A stretch of 62,799 nt of DNA from Hyphomicrobiaceae bacterium (GTDB lineage Bacteria; Pseudomonadota; Alphaproteobacteria; Rhizobiales; Hyphomicrobiaceae): contig PKEY01000004.1 in the NCBI GenBank assembly GCA_002919265.1, forward strand, positions 1-62,799, read 5' to 3'. Positions 24,861 to 33,998 of the stretch are shown here, piece after piece; within the stretch, counting starts at the first letter, position 1; every line of letters starts with the position of its first letter. Made by a program: the position numbers and the translations under genes. The notes under the pieces were generated by a model. It saw only the letters and a program-made list of their open reading frames with translations. It ran no database searches and had not been told where the DNA came from.

Positions 24861-26150
24861 ATGAGCCGGGTTACCTATCCCCAATACACGAATCGCTGTG
24901 GTTGGAATGCTTTGCTGCCGCCGCGCGATCCAAAGCCGCCTCTGACAGGAAACTGCAAGGTCGACTTCGCGGTAGTTGGGGCTGGTTACACGGGCCTGGC
25001 GATTGCCCGGCGTCTTGCAGAATTGCGGCCTGACGCGTCCATAGTCGTACTTGAAGCAGATGTTGTCGGCGAGGGATCAGCGGGGCGGAATTCCGGATTC
25101 ACCACCAAATTTGTTCTTCCGCGTAATGCTTCGCTCAAGATCGCCGAAACCGCTCGATTGCAGTCAAAATATTTTGCTGAAGCCTTCGATTGGATGATGA
25201 GTGCGATCGAAGCAAAAGGCATCGATTGCGGTTTGCATCGGGCAGGCACCATTCGCGCAGCAGCCACCGAGAGGGGCGAAGCCGCGGTGCGCTCCGTCAT
25301 AGAGGTCGCGGAGAAAAACAAGATTTCTCACACAGTGCTGACGCGCGAGATGATCACGGAGCGCATCGGTAGCTGCTATTACCGTTTCGGCATGGAAATG
25401 GAAGACGGCTACCTCTTGCAACCCGCAGCATTGGTTAGGGGTCTGGTCGACATTCTTCCCGAGAACGTTACACTGTACGAAAAAACACCCGCTCTAAAGC
25501 TCACCCGCGCCAATGGTTGGGAGATACAAACTCCGGAAGGGATGGTCCGCGCCGGGCGAATAGCATTGGCGACAAATGGCTACATTCGCCGGTTTGGATA
25601 CCTGAAATCCCGCATGGCGACGATCTTCACGTACGCCGCTCTCACCGAGGCTATGTCTCCCGCCGACGCAGCTCAGCTCGGAGCAAAGGAGTCTTGGGGC
25701 TTGTTGCCTTCGCATCGCCTCGGCACGACGCTGCGGCGAGTTGGAAATCGTCTGCTTGTACGTAGCCTCTACGCCCTGGAGCACGAAATTCCACAATCAG
25801 AGGCTGTTGCCGAACTGCGCAAGCGGTTCATCCGTCGCTGGCCCTCGCTTTCTCATGTGCAATTTGAATACGTGTGGGGCGGAACGACAGCATTCACGAT
25901 GAACGGAGCTCCCTGGTGGGGCCGCATCGACGAGAATGCCTACGCGTCAGGCGGCTGCAACGGTAGCGGCATCACCAAAGGTACCATGCTGGGTAAGGCT
26001 CTCGCCGAGGTGATGGCGGGCGCGCACGATCATCAGGAGCTGTGCGCGATCATGGGCTCCGCAAGCTGGATTGCGCCCGATCCTTTCCGAACAATCGGCT
26101 TTCACGTCATTTCAGCTATAGAACGACGTCGAGCCGGGCTGGAGAGCTAA
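24861..26150 (+). CDS. FAD-dependent oxidoreductase, DAO family (PuuB-like)
   Basis: A 429-residue flavoprotein starting at the ATG at 24861. The N-terminal region ends in the dinucleotide-binding motif VVGAGYTGLAIARRLAE near 42, followed by VLEADVVGEGSAGRNSGF, where DAO enzymes bind FAD. The C-terminal half has WGGTTAFTMNGAPWWGR and GGCNGSGITKGTMLGKALAE, closing the FAD site. This pattern is that of gamma-glutamylputrescine, glycine or iminodiacetate-type oxidases, which oxidise a C-N bond of a secondary or primary amine. In the cluster it should split or deaminate the imported compound. The exact substrate is not known. It is separated from the receptor gene by a terminator hairpin. Confidence 0.85.
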   Translation: MSRVTYPQYTNRCGWNALLPPRDPKPPLTGNCKVDFAVVGAGYTGLAIARRLAELRPDASIVVLEADVVGEGSAGRNSGFTTKFVLPRNASLKIAETARLQSKYFAEAFDWMMSAIEAKGIDCGLHRAGTIRAAATERGEAAVRSVIEVAEKNKISHTVLTREMITERIGSCYYRFGMEMEDGYLLQPAALVRGLVDILPENVTLYEKTPALKLTRANGWEIQTPEGMVRAGRIALATNGYIRRFGYLKSRMATIFTYAALTEAMSPADAAQLGAKESWGLLPSHRLGTTLRRVGNRLLVRSLYALEHEIPQSEAVAELRKRFIRRWPSLSHVQFEYVWGGTTAFTMNGAPWWGRIDENAYASGGCNGSGITKGTMLGKALAEVMAGAHDHQELCAIMGSASWIAPDPFRTIGFHVISAIERRRAGLES

Positions 26151-26468
26151 GGGCTAGCCTTCCTAGTGTGCGCTGAAGCTGTCAACGTTGAGGGCGGATT
26201 GTTCGATCGGCCCAGCGCAGCTCGCTGACGGCTAATTTTTCTTCGTTCCAATTCAGCGCCCCGTGTAGAGCAATATCGAAAGCCTCGACTTTATTTTCTG
26301 CGCCGAAAACAAATGCGACGAAGGTCTGTTTGGTCGTTCGTCGCTTTCGCCTGGAAAGAATTGCAGTTGACTGCGTTTTTGCCTCCACCGTACGATTCGT
26401 TGGCTTGCCTGTGTCGCTTGGTCGTGAAGGCACAAAACCCGCATCAGTCCATAAAGGAATACGGAGAT
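26151..26468. other. 318-base intergenic stretch inside the catabolic cluster
   Basis: No convincing gene is present; the open frames on both strands lack ribosome sites and recognisable domains. A 10-base palindrome TCAACGTTGA at 26182-26191 shares the AACGTT core with the palindrome at 18007-18018. The stretch may contain a separate promoter for the dehydrogenase gene. Confidence 0.35.
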
Positions 26469-27476
26469 ATGAAGGCCGTTCGTACGGATTGCGAACTCGA
26501 GTGCCCCGGGATCGACGCGGGGTTGCGTGCGCGGGGAGTTGATCTGGTGTTACTGCCCGACGGCATCGACGAGGCTGAACTTGCGCGTCACGTCAGCGAA
26601 GCGGATTTGCTTCTCACGTGCTACACACCGATCACCGCTGCGGTGATCAACGCCGCCAAGCGGCTGAAGGGAATCGTCAAGTACGGCGTGGGGATCGATG
26701 CCATAGATATTCCGGCGGCGATCGCGCGCGAGATCCCTGTGGTTAATATTCCGGAGTATGCCGAGCAAACCGTGGCCGAGGGCGCCTTCGCGCTGCTCTT
26801 GGCGCTGACGCGGCGTTTGCCCGCTATCACCAAAGCAGTCCAAGCGGAAAGCTGGATCTGGCCGGAAAGCCGCTGGTTAGGCCGGGATATTGCGGATGCT
26901 ACCCTGGGGCTAGTCGGCTGCGGCCGCATTGGCCGCGCAATGGCGCGCATGGCGCAGGGATTTCGAGCTCGCGTGCTGGCGTTCGATCCTGGAGCCAATG
27001 CGGCCGAGCTCGCGGCACTCGGGATCGAAGTCGTGAAGGATTTGCACGCCCTGCTGGCCGCATCGGACTTCGTCTCGCTCCATGCTGTGCTCAACAAGGA
27101 GACCCGGCATCTCATCGGGGCACCTGAGCTCGCGGTGATGAAGCCGGGCGCAATATTGATTAACACTGCGCGGGGTGCATTGATCGACGAAGGAGCACTG
27201 GTCGAGGCGGTGCTTTCGGGCCACCTTGGGGGCGTTGGGCTGGATGTCTACGAACGGGAGCCGTTAAGTCGCTCAGGCCATCCGCTCAGTCCGCTTTTTG
27301 GCCGCGACAACGTAATTCTTTTCCCCCATCTCACTTTTTTCACTGCTGAAGCGATGCGGCGATTGGAGGAAGACACACTGGCGCGTTGCTTTGAAGTGCT
27401 TGAGGGGCGGCCGGTAACCGTGCGTTCGCTGGATCCGCGGCTACGGGCGCAAAAGGTCGGAGTACGGTTTATTTGA
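26469..27476 (+). CDS. D-2-hydroxyacid dehydrogenase (NAD-dependent, PGDH/GyaR-like)
   Basis: A 335-residue enzyme interconverting a 2-oxo acid and its D-2-hydroxyacid with NAD(P). The start is the ATG at 26469, with weak AAGGA/GGAG sites before it. The Rossmann motif is LGLVGCGRIGRAMARMAQGF near 150. The catalytic Arg is in NTARGALIDEGALV, the Glu in GLDVYEREPL, and the His in LFPHLTFF, so the triad is complete. Closest families are phosphoglycerate, hydroxypyruvate and glyoxylate reductases. As the last gene of the cluster it could reduce a glyoxylate- or oxaloacetate-like product of the oxidase; this is inferred. It stops 20 bases before tRNA-Ser, which is on the other strand. Confidence 0.88.
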   Translation: MKAVRTDCELECPGIDAGLRARGVDLVLLPDGIDEAELARHVSEADLLLTCYTPITAAVINAAKRLKGIVKYGVGIDAIDIPAAIAREIPVVNIPEYAEQTVAEGAFALLLALTRRLPAITKAVQAESWIWPESRWLGRDIADATLGLVGCGRIGRAMARMAQGFRARVLAFDPGANAAELAALGIEVVKDLHALLAASDFVSLHAVLNKETRHLIGAPELAVMKPGAILINTARGALIDEGALVEAVLSGHLGGVGLDVYEREPLSRSGHPLSPLFGRDNVILFPHLTFFTAEAMRRLEEDTLARCFEVLEGRPVTVRSLDPRLRAQKVGVRFI

Positions 27477-27496
27477 AGATTGCCTGGGCGGTAGCC

Positions 27497-27586
27497 TGGC
27501 GGAGAGGGGGGGATTCGAACCCCCGATACGGTTGCCCGTATGCCGCATTTCGAGTGCGGTGCTTTCAACCACTCAGCCACCTCTCC
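27497..27586 (-). tRNA. tRNA-Ser (CGA)
   Basis: The minus strand gives a 90-base class II tRNA. The acceptor stem GGAGAGG pairs with CCTCTCC, and the anticodon stem CCGCA/TGCGG holds loop CTCGAAA with anticodon CGA. A long variable arm (CATACGGGCAACCGTAT) identifies serine. The discriminator is G and the CCA end is encoded at 27497-27499. Confidence 0.96.
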
Positions 27587-27808
27587 TGATGGCGTGCACA
27601 GCTGAGATAGGCGAACCACCTTTAAGCAGCCCGCGACTTCGATACTGGTCGCGGCTCGGGTCGCGTCCGGTTTGCTGTGCAGGTCGCGTTGCTATAGCGA
27701 CCAACGCGCGTCACTTCAAGACGATTGGTGCCGCGAACGCAAGTGACGATCTGACAAGGATGCCCCATTTAGGTGCTGCGGCAAGGTGTCCGCAGACCAG
27801 CGCGGCAG

Positions 27809-28027
27809 CTAGAAGTCGGATGCAATCCCGTCCTTCTCCCAGTCGCCATAGCGGACAGGGTCGGGGCCTTTCCGACCGCCAATCTCCCTTGGGGCCGGCT
27901 TCTGGGAAGCGGCCTGCTGCCGACGGCGCTCCTCGGCTTCCTGAAGCGCTCGTATAGCAGCCGGAGAAAGCGTTCGCCGCTCCTCCACGTGCTCCACCGG
28001 CTGCCCGTCTTGTTGGTGCTCGTCCAT
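27809..28027 (-). CDS. DUF1674 / SDHAF4-like succinate dehydrogenase assembly protein
   Basis: A 72-residue hydrophilic protein with a Gln/Glu/Ala-rich N-terminal two thirds and the conserved C-terminal motif GPDPVRYGDWEKDGIASDF that defines DUF1674. The eukaryotic member, SDHAF4, protects and helps load the flavinylated SdhA subunit. Bacterial members are assumed to act similarly in the cytoplasm. It is divergent from htpX with 136 bases between the starts. Nothing related to succinate dehydrogenase lies in the window. The 222 bases between it and tRNA-Ser hold no recognised feature. Confidence 0.88.
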   Translation of the reverse strand: MDEHQQDGQPVEHVEERRTLSPAAIRALQEAEERRRQQAASQKPAPREIGGRKGPDPVRYGDWEKDGIASDF

Positions 28028-28163
28028 GTCGCCGAACTGACAGCTCCTACTGCGGATCTTGTATAATCCCTACCTATATAACCACTTGATCGCTGGAGCT
28101 GAAACCGGGAGGGATAATCAACCCTGGCTGCTCCACTGTGGTTGAGGTCAAGGGGAGATTTGG

Positions 28164-29075
28164 ATGACGAGCAACTACATCAAGACTGGCGTCTTGCTTG
28201 CAGCGCTGACGGCGATCCTGGTGTCTCTGGGAGCGTTGGTGGGCGGTGAGACGGGTCTCGTCATCGCCTTCATCATGGCGCTCGGCATGAACGCCTTCAG
28301 CCTCTGGAACTCCGACAAGATCGTGCTGCGCATGCACGGGGCTGAAGAGGTCGACGAGCGCACGGCGCCCGAGCTCTACGCCCTGGTTCGTGAGCTGGCT
28401 GCCAAGGCTGGTCTGCCGATGCCCAGGGTCTACATCATGCACAGCGAGCAGCCGAACGCGTTTGCCACCGGCCGCAGCCCCGCTCATGCGGCGGTTTGTG
28501 CCTCGACGGCTTTGCTTGACATGCTGGACCGCGAAGAAGTGGCCGGCGTGATGGCCCATGAGCTGGCGCACATCAAGAACCGCGACACGCTAATCATGAC
28601 CGTCGCCGCGACGGTCGCGGGCGCGATCACCATGTTCGCCAACATGATGCAGTTTGGCATGCTCTTTGGAGGTGGGGACCGTCGTGAAGGTGGGGGCGCC
28701 CTTGGCATCATCGGTGCACTGGCCGCGATCATCCTGGCACCTTTGGCGGCGGCGCTGGTCCAGATGGCCATCAGCCGCTCGCGGGAGTATGAGGCTGATC
28801 GCATCGGTGCCCTGATCTGCGGGGAGCCGTTGTGGCTTGCCTCCGCGCTGCGGAAGATCGACCACTACGCGCGGCGGATCATCAACCCGACGGCGGAGGA
28901 ATCGCCCGCCACGGCACACCTTTTCATCATCAACCCGCTCTCTGGTCAGGGCATGGACAATCTGTTCTCGACCCACCCGAACACGGAAAACAGGATCGCC
29001 GAGCTGGAGAAGCTGGCAGCGTCCATGGGCCGGACGGGTGCTGTTGGCAGCTCTCCGCGCGGGCCGTGGGGCTGA
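28164..29075 (+). CDS. htpX: Zinc metalloprotease HtpX
   Basis: A 303-residue inner-membrane peptidase of family M48 that degrades misfolded membrane proteins. Two hydrophobic segments open the chain (about 6-26 and 29-46). The catalytic motif is [10 protein letters not shown] with the zinc ligands His132 and His136 and the catalytic Glu133. Two further membrane segments follow ([17 protein letters not shown] and [19 protein letters not shown]). The third zinc ligand is the Glu in [17 protein letters not shown] lies upstream of the ATG. The gene ends 6 bases before rsmB. HtpX genes of alphaproteobacteria are commonly heat-shock induced, but no clear RpoH promoter was recognised here. Confidence 0.95.
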   Translation: MTSNYIKTGVLLAALTAILVSLGALVGGETGLVIAFIMALGMNAFSLWNSDKIVLRMHGAEEVDERTAPELYALVRELAAKAGLPMPRVYIMHSEQPNAFATGRSPAHAAVCASTALLDMLDREEVAGVMAHELAHIKNRDTLIMTVAATVAGAITMFANMMQFGMLFGGGDRREGGGALGIIGALAAIILAPLAAALVQMAISRSREYEADRIGALICGEPLWLASALRKIDHYARRIINPTAEESPATAHLFIINPLSGQGMDNLFSTHPNTENRIAELEKLAASMGRTGAVGSSPRGPWG

Positions 29076-29081
29076 TCGCCT

Positions 29082-30458
29082 ATGGCCCTTCGTGCATCCG
29101 GGCAGACTGAGAGCAAGGCATCCCAGGCCGGCAAACAACCTCCAGGATTGCTGCCGCGGGAGATGGCCGTCGACCTCATATCGGCTGTTCTCGACCGCGG
29201 CCGCAGCTTTGACGAAGCCTTTGCAGCTTGTTCTTCCCAGCCTGAGTATCGCGTACTCTCGCCAAGTGATCGCGGGCTAGCGCGGCTTATCACGGCAACG
29301 GTTTTGCGCCGTCATGGTCAGCTGGCGGAAATCCTGGGACAGTTCATTGAACGTCCGCTGCCGAAAAAGACGGGGCGGCTGACATCGATCCTCATGGCTG
29401 GCGCTGCCCAGCTCGTTTTCTTGGGGACTCCGCCGCATGCCGTCATCAATTTGGCCGTTGAACAGACCCGCCGTGATGCGCGCGCCCGCAGGTTCGATCG
29501 CCTCACCAACGCTGTGTTGCGCCGCGTAGCGGAGCGTGGGAGGGAGATCGCGGCCGGCCAGGATCCCGTGCGGCTCAATGTGCCCGCATGGCTACTTGAC
29601 CGTTGGACCAGAACCTACGGTGAGGAGACCGCGCGCCGTATCGCCGAGGCATCTCTCCGCGAGGCGCCACTAGACATAACGGCGAAGGCCAATCCCGAGA
29701 TTTGGGCCGAGCGGCTCGGCGGCGTGGTACTGCCGACAGGATCAATCCGGCTCATTCCCCAGGGGCGGATTGAGAACCTGCCAGGGTTCAACGAGGGGGC
29801 CTGGTGGGTTCAGGATGCTGCCGCCGCGCTGCCGGCAAAGCTACTGGGCGACGTGTCCGGCAAGCGCATAGCTGATCTCTGCGCCGCGCCTGGCGGCAAG
29901 ACGGCAGAGCTGGCTGCGGCCGGTGCGAAGATGACCGCGGTCGAGATTGACTCCAAAAGGATCGAGCGGCTGAAGGATAATCTGGCTCGGCTTCGGCTCG
30001 AGGTTGAGGTTGTCGAAGCAGACGTGACGGAATGGTCGCCGGGTGAGCTGTTCGATGCCGTTCTTCTCGATGCGCCTTGTCTGTCCACTGGCACCATTCG
30101 GCGTCATCCCGATCTGCTGCGCCTGAAACGAGAAAGTGACCTGGAGCGCTTGGTCGAGCTGCAAAAGCGGTTGCTTGAAGCCGCAGCGAAGCTCATCAAG
30201 CCGGGTGGTCTTCTTGTCTACTGCACTTGCTCCCTGGAGGCCGAAGAGGGGCCGCAGCAGATTGCGTGCGTGCTGTCCAGCGGAGCATTTGAACGCGTGC
30301 CTATTCGGCCGGGAGAAGCGGGTATCGCCCCAGAATGGGTTACTCCTGAAGGTGATCTGCGGACCTTCCCCTTCCATCTGCAACTTGAGGGCGAGAACCT
30401 TTCGGGCATGGACGGCTTTTATGCGGCGCGTTTGCGTCGGGTCGCCGCACGACTGTGA
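29082..30458 (+). CDS. rsmB: 16S rRNA m5C967-type methyltransferase RsmB
   Basis: A 458-residue SAM-dependent RNA methyltransferase. An N-terminal NusB-like domain (about 20-160, containing VLDRGRSFDEAF and PHAVINLAVEQTRRD) precedes the catalytic domain. That domain has the SAM motif DLCAAPGGKT (Cys267 region), the acid in VEIDSKR, the motif IV Cys in LDAPCLSTG near 333, and the catalytic Cys in YCTCSLEAEE near 381. NusB plus these two cysteines define RsmB. It is translationally close to htpX (6 bases). Confidence 0.9.
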   Translation: MALRASGQTESKASQAGKQPPGLLPREMAVDLISAVLDRGRSFDEAFAACSSQPEYRVLSPSDRGLARLITATVLRRHGQLAEILGQFIERPLPKKTGRLTSILMAGAAQLVFLGTPPHAVINLAVEQTRRDARARRFDRLTNAVLRRVAERGREIAAGQDPVRLNVPAWLLDRWTRTYGEETARRIAEASLREAPLDITAKANPEIWAERLGGVVLPTGSIRLIPQGRIENLPGFNEGAWWVQDAAAALPAKLLGDVSGKRIADLCAAPGGKTAELAAAGAKMTAVEIDSKRIERLKDNLARLRLEVEVVEADVTEWSPGELFDAVLLDAPCLSTGTIRRHPDLLRLKRESDLERLVELQKRLLEAAAKLIKPGGLLVYCTCSLEAEEGPQQIACVLSSGAFERVPIRPGEAGIAPEWVTPEGDLRTFPFHLQLEGENLSGMDGFYAARLRRVAARL

Positions 30459-30602
30459 GCCGGGTGTGATTTCCGGTCCACGCAAGGTTCACAAGCCGCG
30501 CACAAGTTATCCCCATGAGCCTTGAGAAGCCTTCCCGACGGGCATATCCGAGAGCATGATCAGTGCCGGATGTAGGCAGCCGGCTTGCGGCGGGAGTCTT
30601 CT

Positions 30603-32306
30603 GTGGCTTCGCTCACGTTTTCCGAACAGACGCGCTTGGCCCGCCTCGCGACAGACCGCGTGCGGCGCGCGGCTGTGGCCCGGTTGCTCAGCTCACGGTT
30701 GTTGCGTTGGCGCTTCGGGGCGCCTGTTGCCGATGAACTGTTGATCGTTCCGCAAGATTTGAGGACGGCTGACCCGAGCTTCGCTGACGAAATTGCCATT
30801 GGTCAGTTCGGGTTCGGCGGAGCTGTGGCCTACATCGGCGATGGGTCGCCGTTCGATCTCAAGCCACCCAGCAAGGAATGGGAACGTGAGCTGCACGGCT
30901 TCGGCTGGCTGCGCCACCTTATGGCGGCAGAAACCGAAGAAGCGCGCGATCAGGCCATTGACCTCGTCCTGGAATGGATTCGCAGGCATGGATCGCGCGG
31001 TGGCGTTGCCTGGGAGCCGCCCGTTATCGGCCGGCGTCTGATTTCCTGGCTGTCGAACGCGTCCATGCTGCTGGACGACGTCGATCAGGCGACCTACGAC
31101 AAGATTGCCGACAGCCTCGGCGATCAGATGATCCGCCTGTCGGCGACGTGGCGGGATGCGCCGGCGGGCTATCCTCGACTGTTGTCCCTCATTGCTCTCG
31201 TGCTGGCTGATCTCTGCGTGGCAGGCCACGACCGGCATTTGCGCGAGATCGAGGACGATTTCGCCGCTGAACTGGAGGCGCAGATTCTGCCTGACGGTGG
31301 CCATATCAGCCGCAATCCGGGTATACCGGTCGAGCTATTGCTGGACCTCTTGCCCTTGCGGCAGTGCTTTGCTGTGCGCGATCGCGCGGCGCCCAAGGCG
31401 CTCTCTGACGCCATCCAGCGGATGCTGCCGTTTATCAGGTTCGTGCGTCTTGGGGATGGCTCCCTGGGCCGCTTCAACGGGATGGGCTCGCCCAATCTCG
31501 ACCTTATCGCGACGGTGCTCGCTTACGCTGACCCGCCGGTTAGCCTGCCGTCCCACGCGCCGAATTCCGGATATGCGCGGCTTGCCCGCGGCGAAACCAT
31601 CATTCTCGCCGATGTCGGCTCGCCGCCTCCACTAGAGCTGGCTGGGCAGGCGCACGCGGGTTGCCTCTCGTTCGAAATGAGCTCGGGCAAGTATCCGCTG
31701 TTCGTCAATTGCGGTGCCCCCGGACCGGCCGACCATGATTGGCGTGCCGCCTCACGCGCAACGGCAAGCCACAACACGCTTTGCCTTGGCGGCAAATCAT
31801 CGTCGCGCCTGGTTCTCAACGATCTCCTCGAGACGATCGTCGGATCGCCGCCCATTCGTTTCCCGGCACATGTGTGGGCGCGCGTGCAGGATTTGCCCGA
31901 CGGCGGAATCGCCCTCAAAGCGCATCACGACGGGTACCGGCGACAGTTCGGGATCATCCACCGGCGGCAGCTCACGTTGGATGTGAGCGGCGGCAAGCTG
32001 ACAGGCGTCGACAAGCTTGGTCCCCCGCGCGGCCAGCTGCGGCTTTCAATGGACGTGCCCTTCGCGATCCACTTCCATCTCCACCCGGACGTGGCGTGTA
32101 CTGAGGCGCCAAAGGGGGGGAGAACGGAAGTCGTCCTGCCCAACAACGAGCGCTGGGCGTTTTCGGCAAAGGGGGCTCACGTGTCGATCGAGGACAGCTT
32201 CTATTGCGCCGATCTTTCCGGCCCTCGCCGGTCCTTACAGATCGTGCTGAGAGGGGCCTGCTACGGAGAGAACGAGGTCACCTGGGAGCTGGAGCGCCGC
32301 ACCTGA
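30603..32306 (+). CDS. Heparinase II/III-family protein
   Basis: A 567-residue protein starting at a GTG with GGGAG eight bases upstream; an in-frame TTG six codons earlier is also open. The N-terminal half is alpha-helical (an alpha/alpha toroid typical of polysaccharide lyases), and the C-terminal part has the heparinase II/III beta-sheet signature with LARGETIILADVG, GCLSFEMSSGKYPLFVNCG, SRATASHNTLCLGG and LKAHHDGYRRQFGIIHRRQL. The Cys-Gly and Ala-Ser-His-Asn segments are strongly conserved. No signal peptide is visible, which is odd for a glycan-degrading enzyme. To my knowledge the gene lies between rsmB and purH in many Rhizobiales; its real substrate is unknown. Confidence 0.85.
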   Translation: MASLTFSEQTRLARLATDRVRRAAVARLLSSRLLRWRFGAPVADELLIVPQDLRTADPSFADEIAIGQFGFGGAVAYIGDGSPFDLKPPSKEWERELHGFGWLRHLMAAETEEARDQAIDLVLEWIRRHGSRGGVAWEPPVIGRRLISWLSNASMLLDDVDQATYDKIADSLGDQMIRLSATWRDAPAGYPRLLSLIALVLADLCVAGHDRHLREIEDDFAAELEAQILPDGGHISRNPGIPVELLLDLLPLRQCFAVRDRAAPKALSDAIQRMLPFIRFVRLGDGSLGRFNGMGSPNLDLIATVLAYADPPVSLPSHAPNSGYARLARGETIILADVGSPPPLELAGQAHAGCLSFEMSSGKYPLFVNCGAPGPADHDWRAASRATASHNTLCLGGKSSSRLVLNDLLETIVGSPPIRFPAHVWARVQDLPDGGIALKAHHDGYRRQFGIIHRRQLTLDVSGGKLTGVDKLGPPRGQLRLSMDVPFAIHFHLHPDVACTEAPKGGRTEVVLPNNERWAFSAKGAHVSIEDSFYCADLSGPRRSLQIVLRGACYGENEVTWELERRT

Positions 32307-32407
32307 TCACCTGCGACGGTGACCCTTTTTGTGGGCAGCGGCGTTTTGTGGTAGGCGCCGACGGCGCGCCTCCGCGCCTGACCAACGTACCTTGAGGACC
32401 GATTGAC

Positions 32408-33994
32408 ATGAGCGACCCGGTGATCCGCCGCGCCCTCCTTTCCGTTTCCGACAAGACTGGTCTCGAAGAGCTGGCGCGCTTTCTCCACGGGGCAGGTGTC
32501 GAGCTGATTTCGACAGGCGGGACGGCTGCTGCGATCAAGAATGCCGGGCTGCCCGTGAAGGACATCGCCGAGCACACCGGTTTCCCCGAGATGATGGATG
32601 GCCGCCTCAAGACGCTGCATCCGAAAGTGCACGGTGGCCTCCTTGCCATTCGCGGTCGTGAGGATCACGACCGGGCGGCTGCGGAGCACGGCATCGCGCC
32701 GATCGATCTTCTAGTCGTGAACCTCTATCCGTTCGAGGCAACGGTCGCCCGTGGTGCCAGCACGGATGAGTGCATCGAGAACATCGACATCGGCGGGCCC
32801 GCCATGATCCGCGCGGCTGCCAAGAACCACGCGAGCGTCACGGTTGTTGTCGACCCCGAGGATTACGCGCGGGTCATCTCCGAGATGCAGAGCCGCGGTG
32901 GTTCAACCAGCCTGGAGCTGCGTCGTTACCTTGCCGCCAAGGCCTACGCGCGCACGGCTGCCTACGATGCTGCGATCAGTGGCTGGTTCGCGAAGGAGCT
33001 GGGCGATACGGCGCCCACCTGGCGCACATTCGGCGGCAAGCTCGTGCAGCAGCTCCGCTACGGTGAAAATCCCCATCAGTGGGCTGCGTTTTATCGCACT
33101 GGGGAGCAGCGGCCGGGCGTCGCCACCGCAGTTCAGCACCAGGGCAAGGAGCTGTCCTACAACAATCTCAACGACACGGACGCGGCTTTCGAGTTGGTAG
33201 CGGAGTTCGACCCGCAGAAGAGTGCCGCGGTTGCCATCATCAAACACGCCAACCCTTGCGGGGTCGCTTGCGCGCCAACGCTGAAGGAGGCCTACCTGTT
33301 GGCGCTCCGTTGCGATCCGGTCAGTGCTTTTGGCGGCATTATCGCGCTCAACAGGCCCATCGATGCCGAGGCTGCTGAGGAGATCACGAAGATCTTCACT
33401 GAGGTGGTGATTGCCCCCGATGTGACGCCCGAAGCCAAGGCAATCTTCGCAGCCAAGAAGAACCTGCGTCTTCTGACGACCGGCGGATTGCCCGATCCGC
33501 GCGCGCCGGGCGTGACGTTCCGTTCTCTGGCTGGCGGGCTTTTGGTCCAGTCGCGCGACTCCGCAAGCGTGGACGACATGGAACTGAAGGTGGTCACGAA
33601 GCGTCAGCCGACGCCCCAGGAGCTGGAGGACCTCAAGTTCGCATTCCGCGTCGCCAAGCACGTCAAATCCAACACCATCGTCTACGCCAAGAATGGCGCG
33701 ACCGTTGGCATCGGCGCTGGGCAGATGAGCCGCGTGGACTCGGCTCGTATCGCCGCCTGGAAAGCGGAGGAGGCAGCGAAGGCTGCGGGCTTTTCGGAGT
33801 CTCTCGCCAAGGGATCGGTGGTCGCCTCAGATGCGTTCTTCCCGTTCGCCGACGGGCTCATTGCCGCTGCGGAGGCTGGAGCGACGGCTGTCATCCAGCC
33901 CGGCGGATCGATGCGGGACGAAGAGGTGATACGCGCCGCGGACGAGCGCGGCCTCGCGATGGTCTTCACCGGCGTTCGGCATTTCCGGCACTAG
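32408..33994 (+). CDS. purH: Bifunctional AICAR formyltransferase / IMP cyclohydrolase PurH
   Basis: A 528-residue enzyme doing the last two steps of purine synthesis, AICAR to FAICAR and FAICAR to IMP. The N-terminal cyclohydrolase domain (about 1-150) has a methylglyoxal-synthase-like fold with STGGTA at 35-40 and [10 protein letters not shown] at 68-77. The formyltransferase domain begins near 200 and contains LRYGENPHQ, the catalytic KHANPCGVA (Lys279-His280), [13 protein letters not shown], and the terminal [19 protein letters not shown]. It follows the heparinase-like gene by 101 bases. The GNAT gene starts 4 bases after its stop. Confidence 0.96.
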   Translation: MSDPVIRRALLSVSDKTGLEELARFLHGAGVELISTGGTAAAIKNAGLPVKDIAEHTGFPEMMDGRLKTLHPKVHGGLLAIRGREDHDRAAAEHGIAPIDLLVVNLYPFEATVARGASTDECIENIDIGGPAMIRAAAKNHASVTVVVDPEDYARVISEMQSRGGSTSLELRRYLAAKAYARTAAYDAAISGWFAKELGDTAPTWRTFGGKLVQQLRYGENPHQWAAFYRTGEQRPGVATAVQHQGKELSYNNLNDTDAAFELVAEFDPQKSAAVAIIKHANPCGVACAPTLKEAYLLALRCDPVSAFGGIIALNRPIDAEAAEEITKIFTEVVIAPDVTPEAKAIFAAKKNLRLLTTGGLPDPRAPGVTFRSLAGGLLVQSRDSASVDDMELKVVTKRQPTPQELEDLKFAFRVAKHVKSNTIVYAKNGATVGIGAGQMSRVDSARIAAWKAEEAAKAAGFSESLAKGSVVASDAFFPFADGLIAAAEAGATAVIQPGGSMRDEEVIRAADERGLAMVFTGVRHFRH

Positions 33995-33998
33995 GGCC

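Noticed and set aside
26182..26433. 83-codon minus-strand frame in the gap before the dehydrogenase
   Set aside because: No ribosome site, no recognised family, opposite to operon direction; kept only as part of the intergenic note.
27248..27619. Minus-strand open frame of 123 codons containing EVAEWLKAPHSKCG
   Set aside because: This is the well-known false protein obtained by translating tRNA-Ser; it overlaps the tRNA at 27497-27586 and the end of the dehydrogenase gene.
28058..28080. Possible RpoH promoter upstream of htpX (CTTG ... CTATAT)
   Set aside because: The spacing between the CTTG and the AT-rich box is too short for the sigma-32 consensus, so I do not call it.
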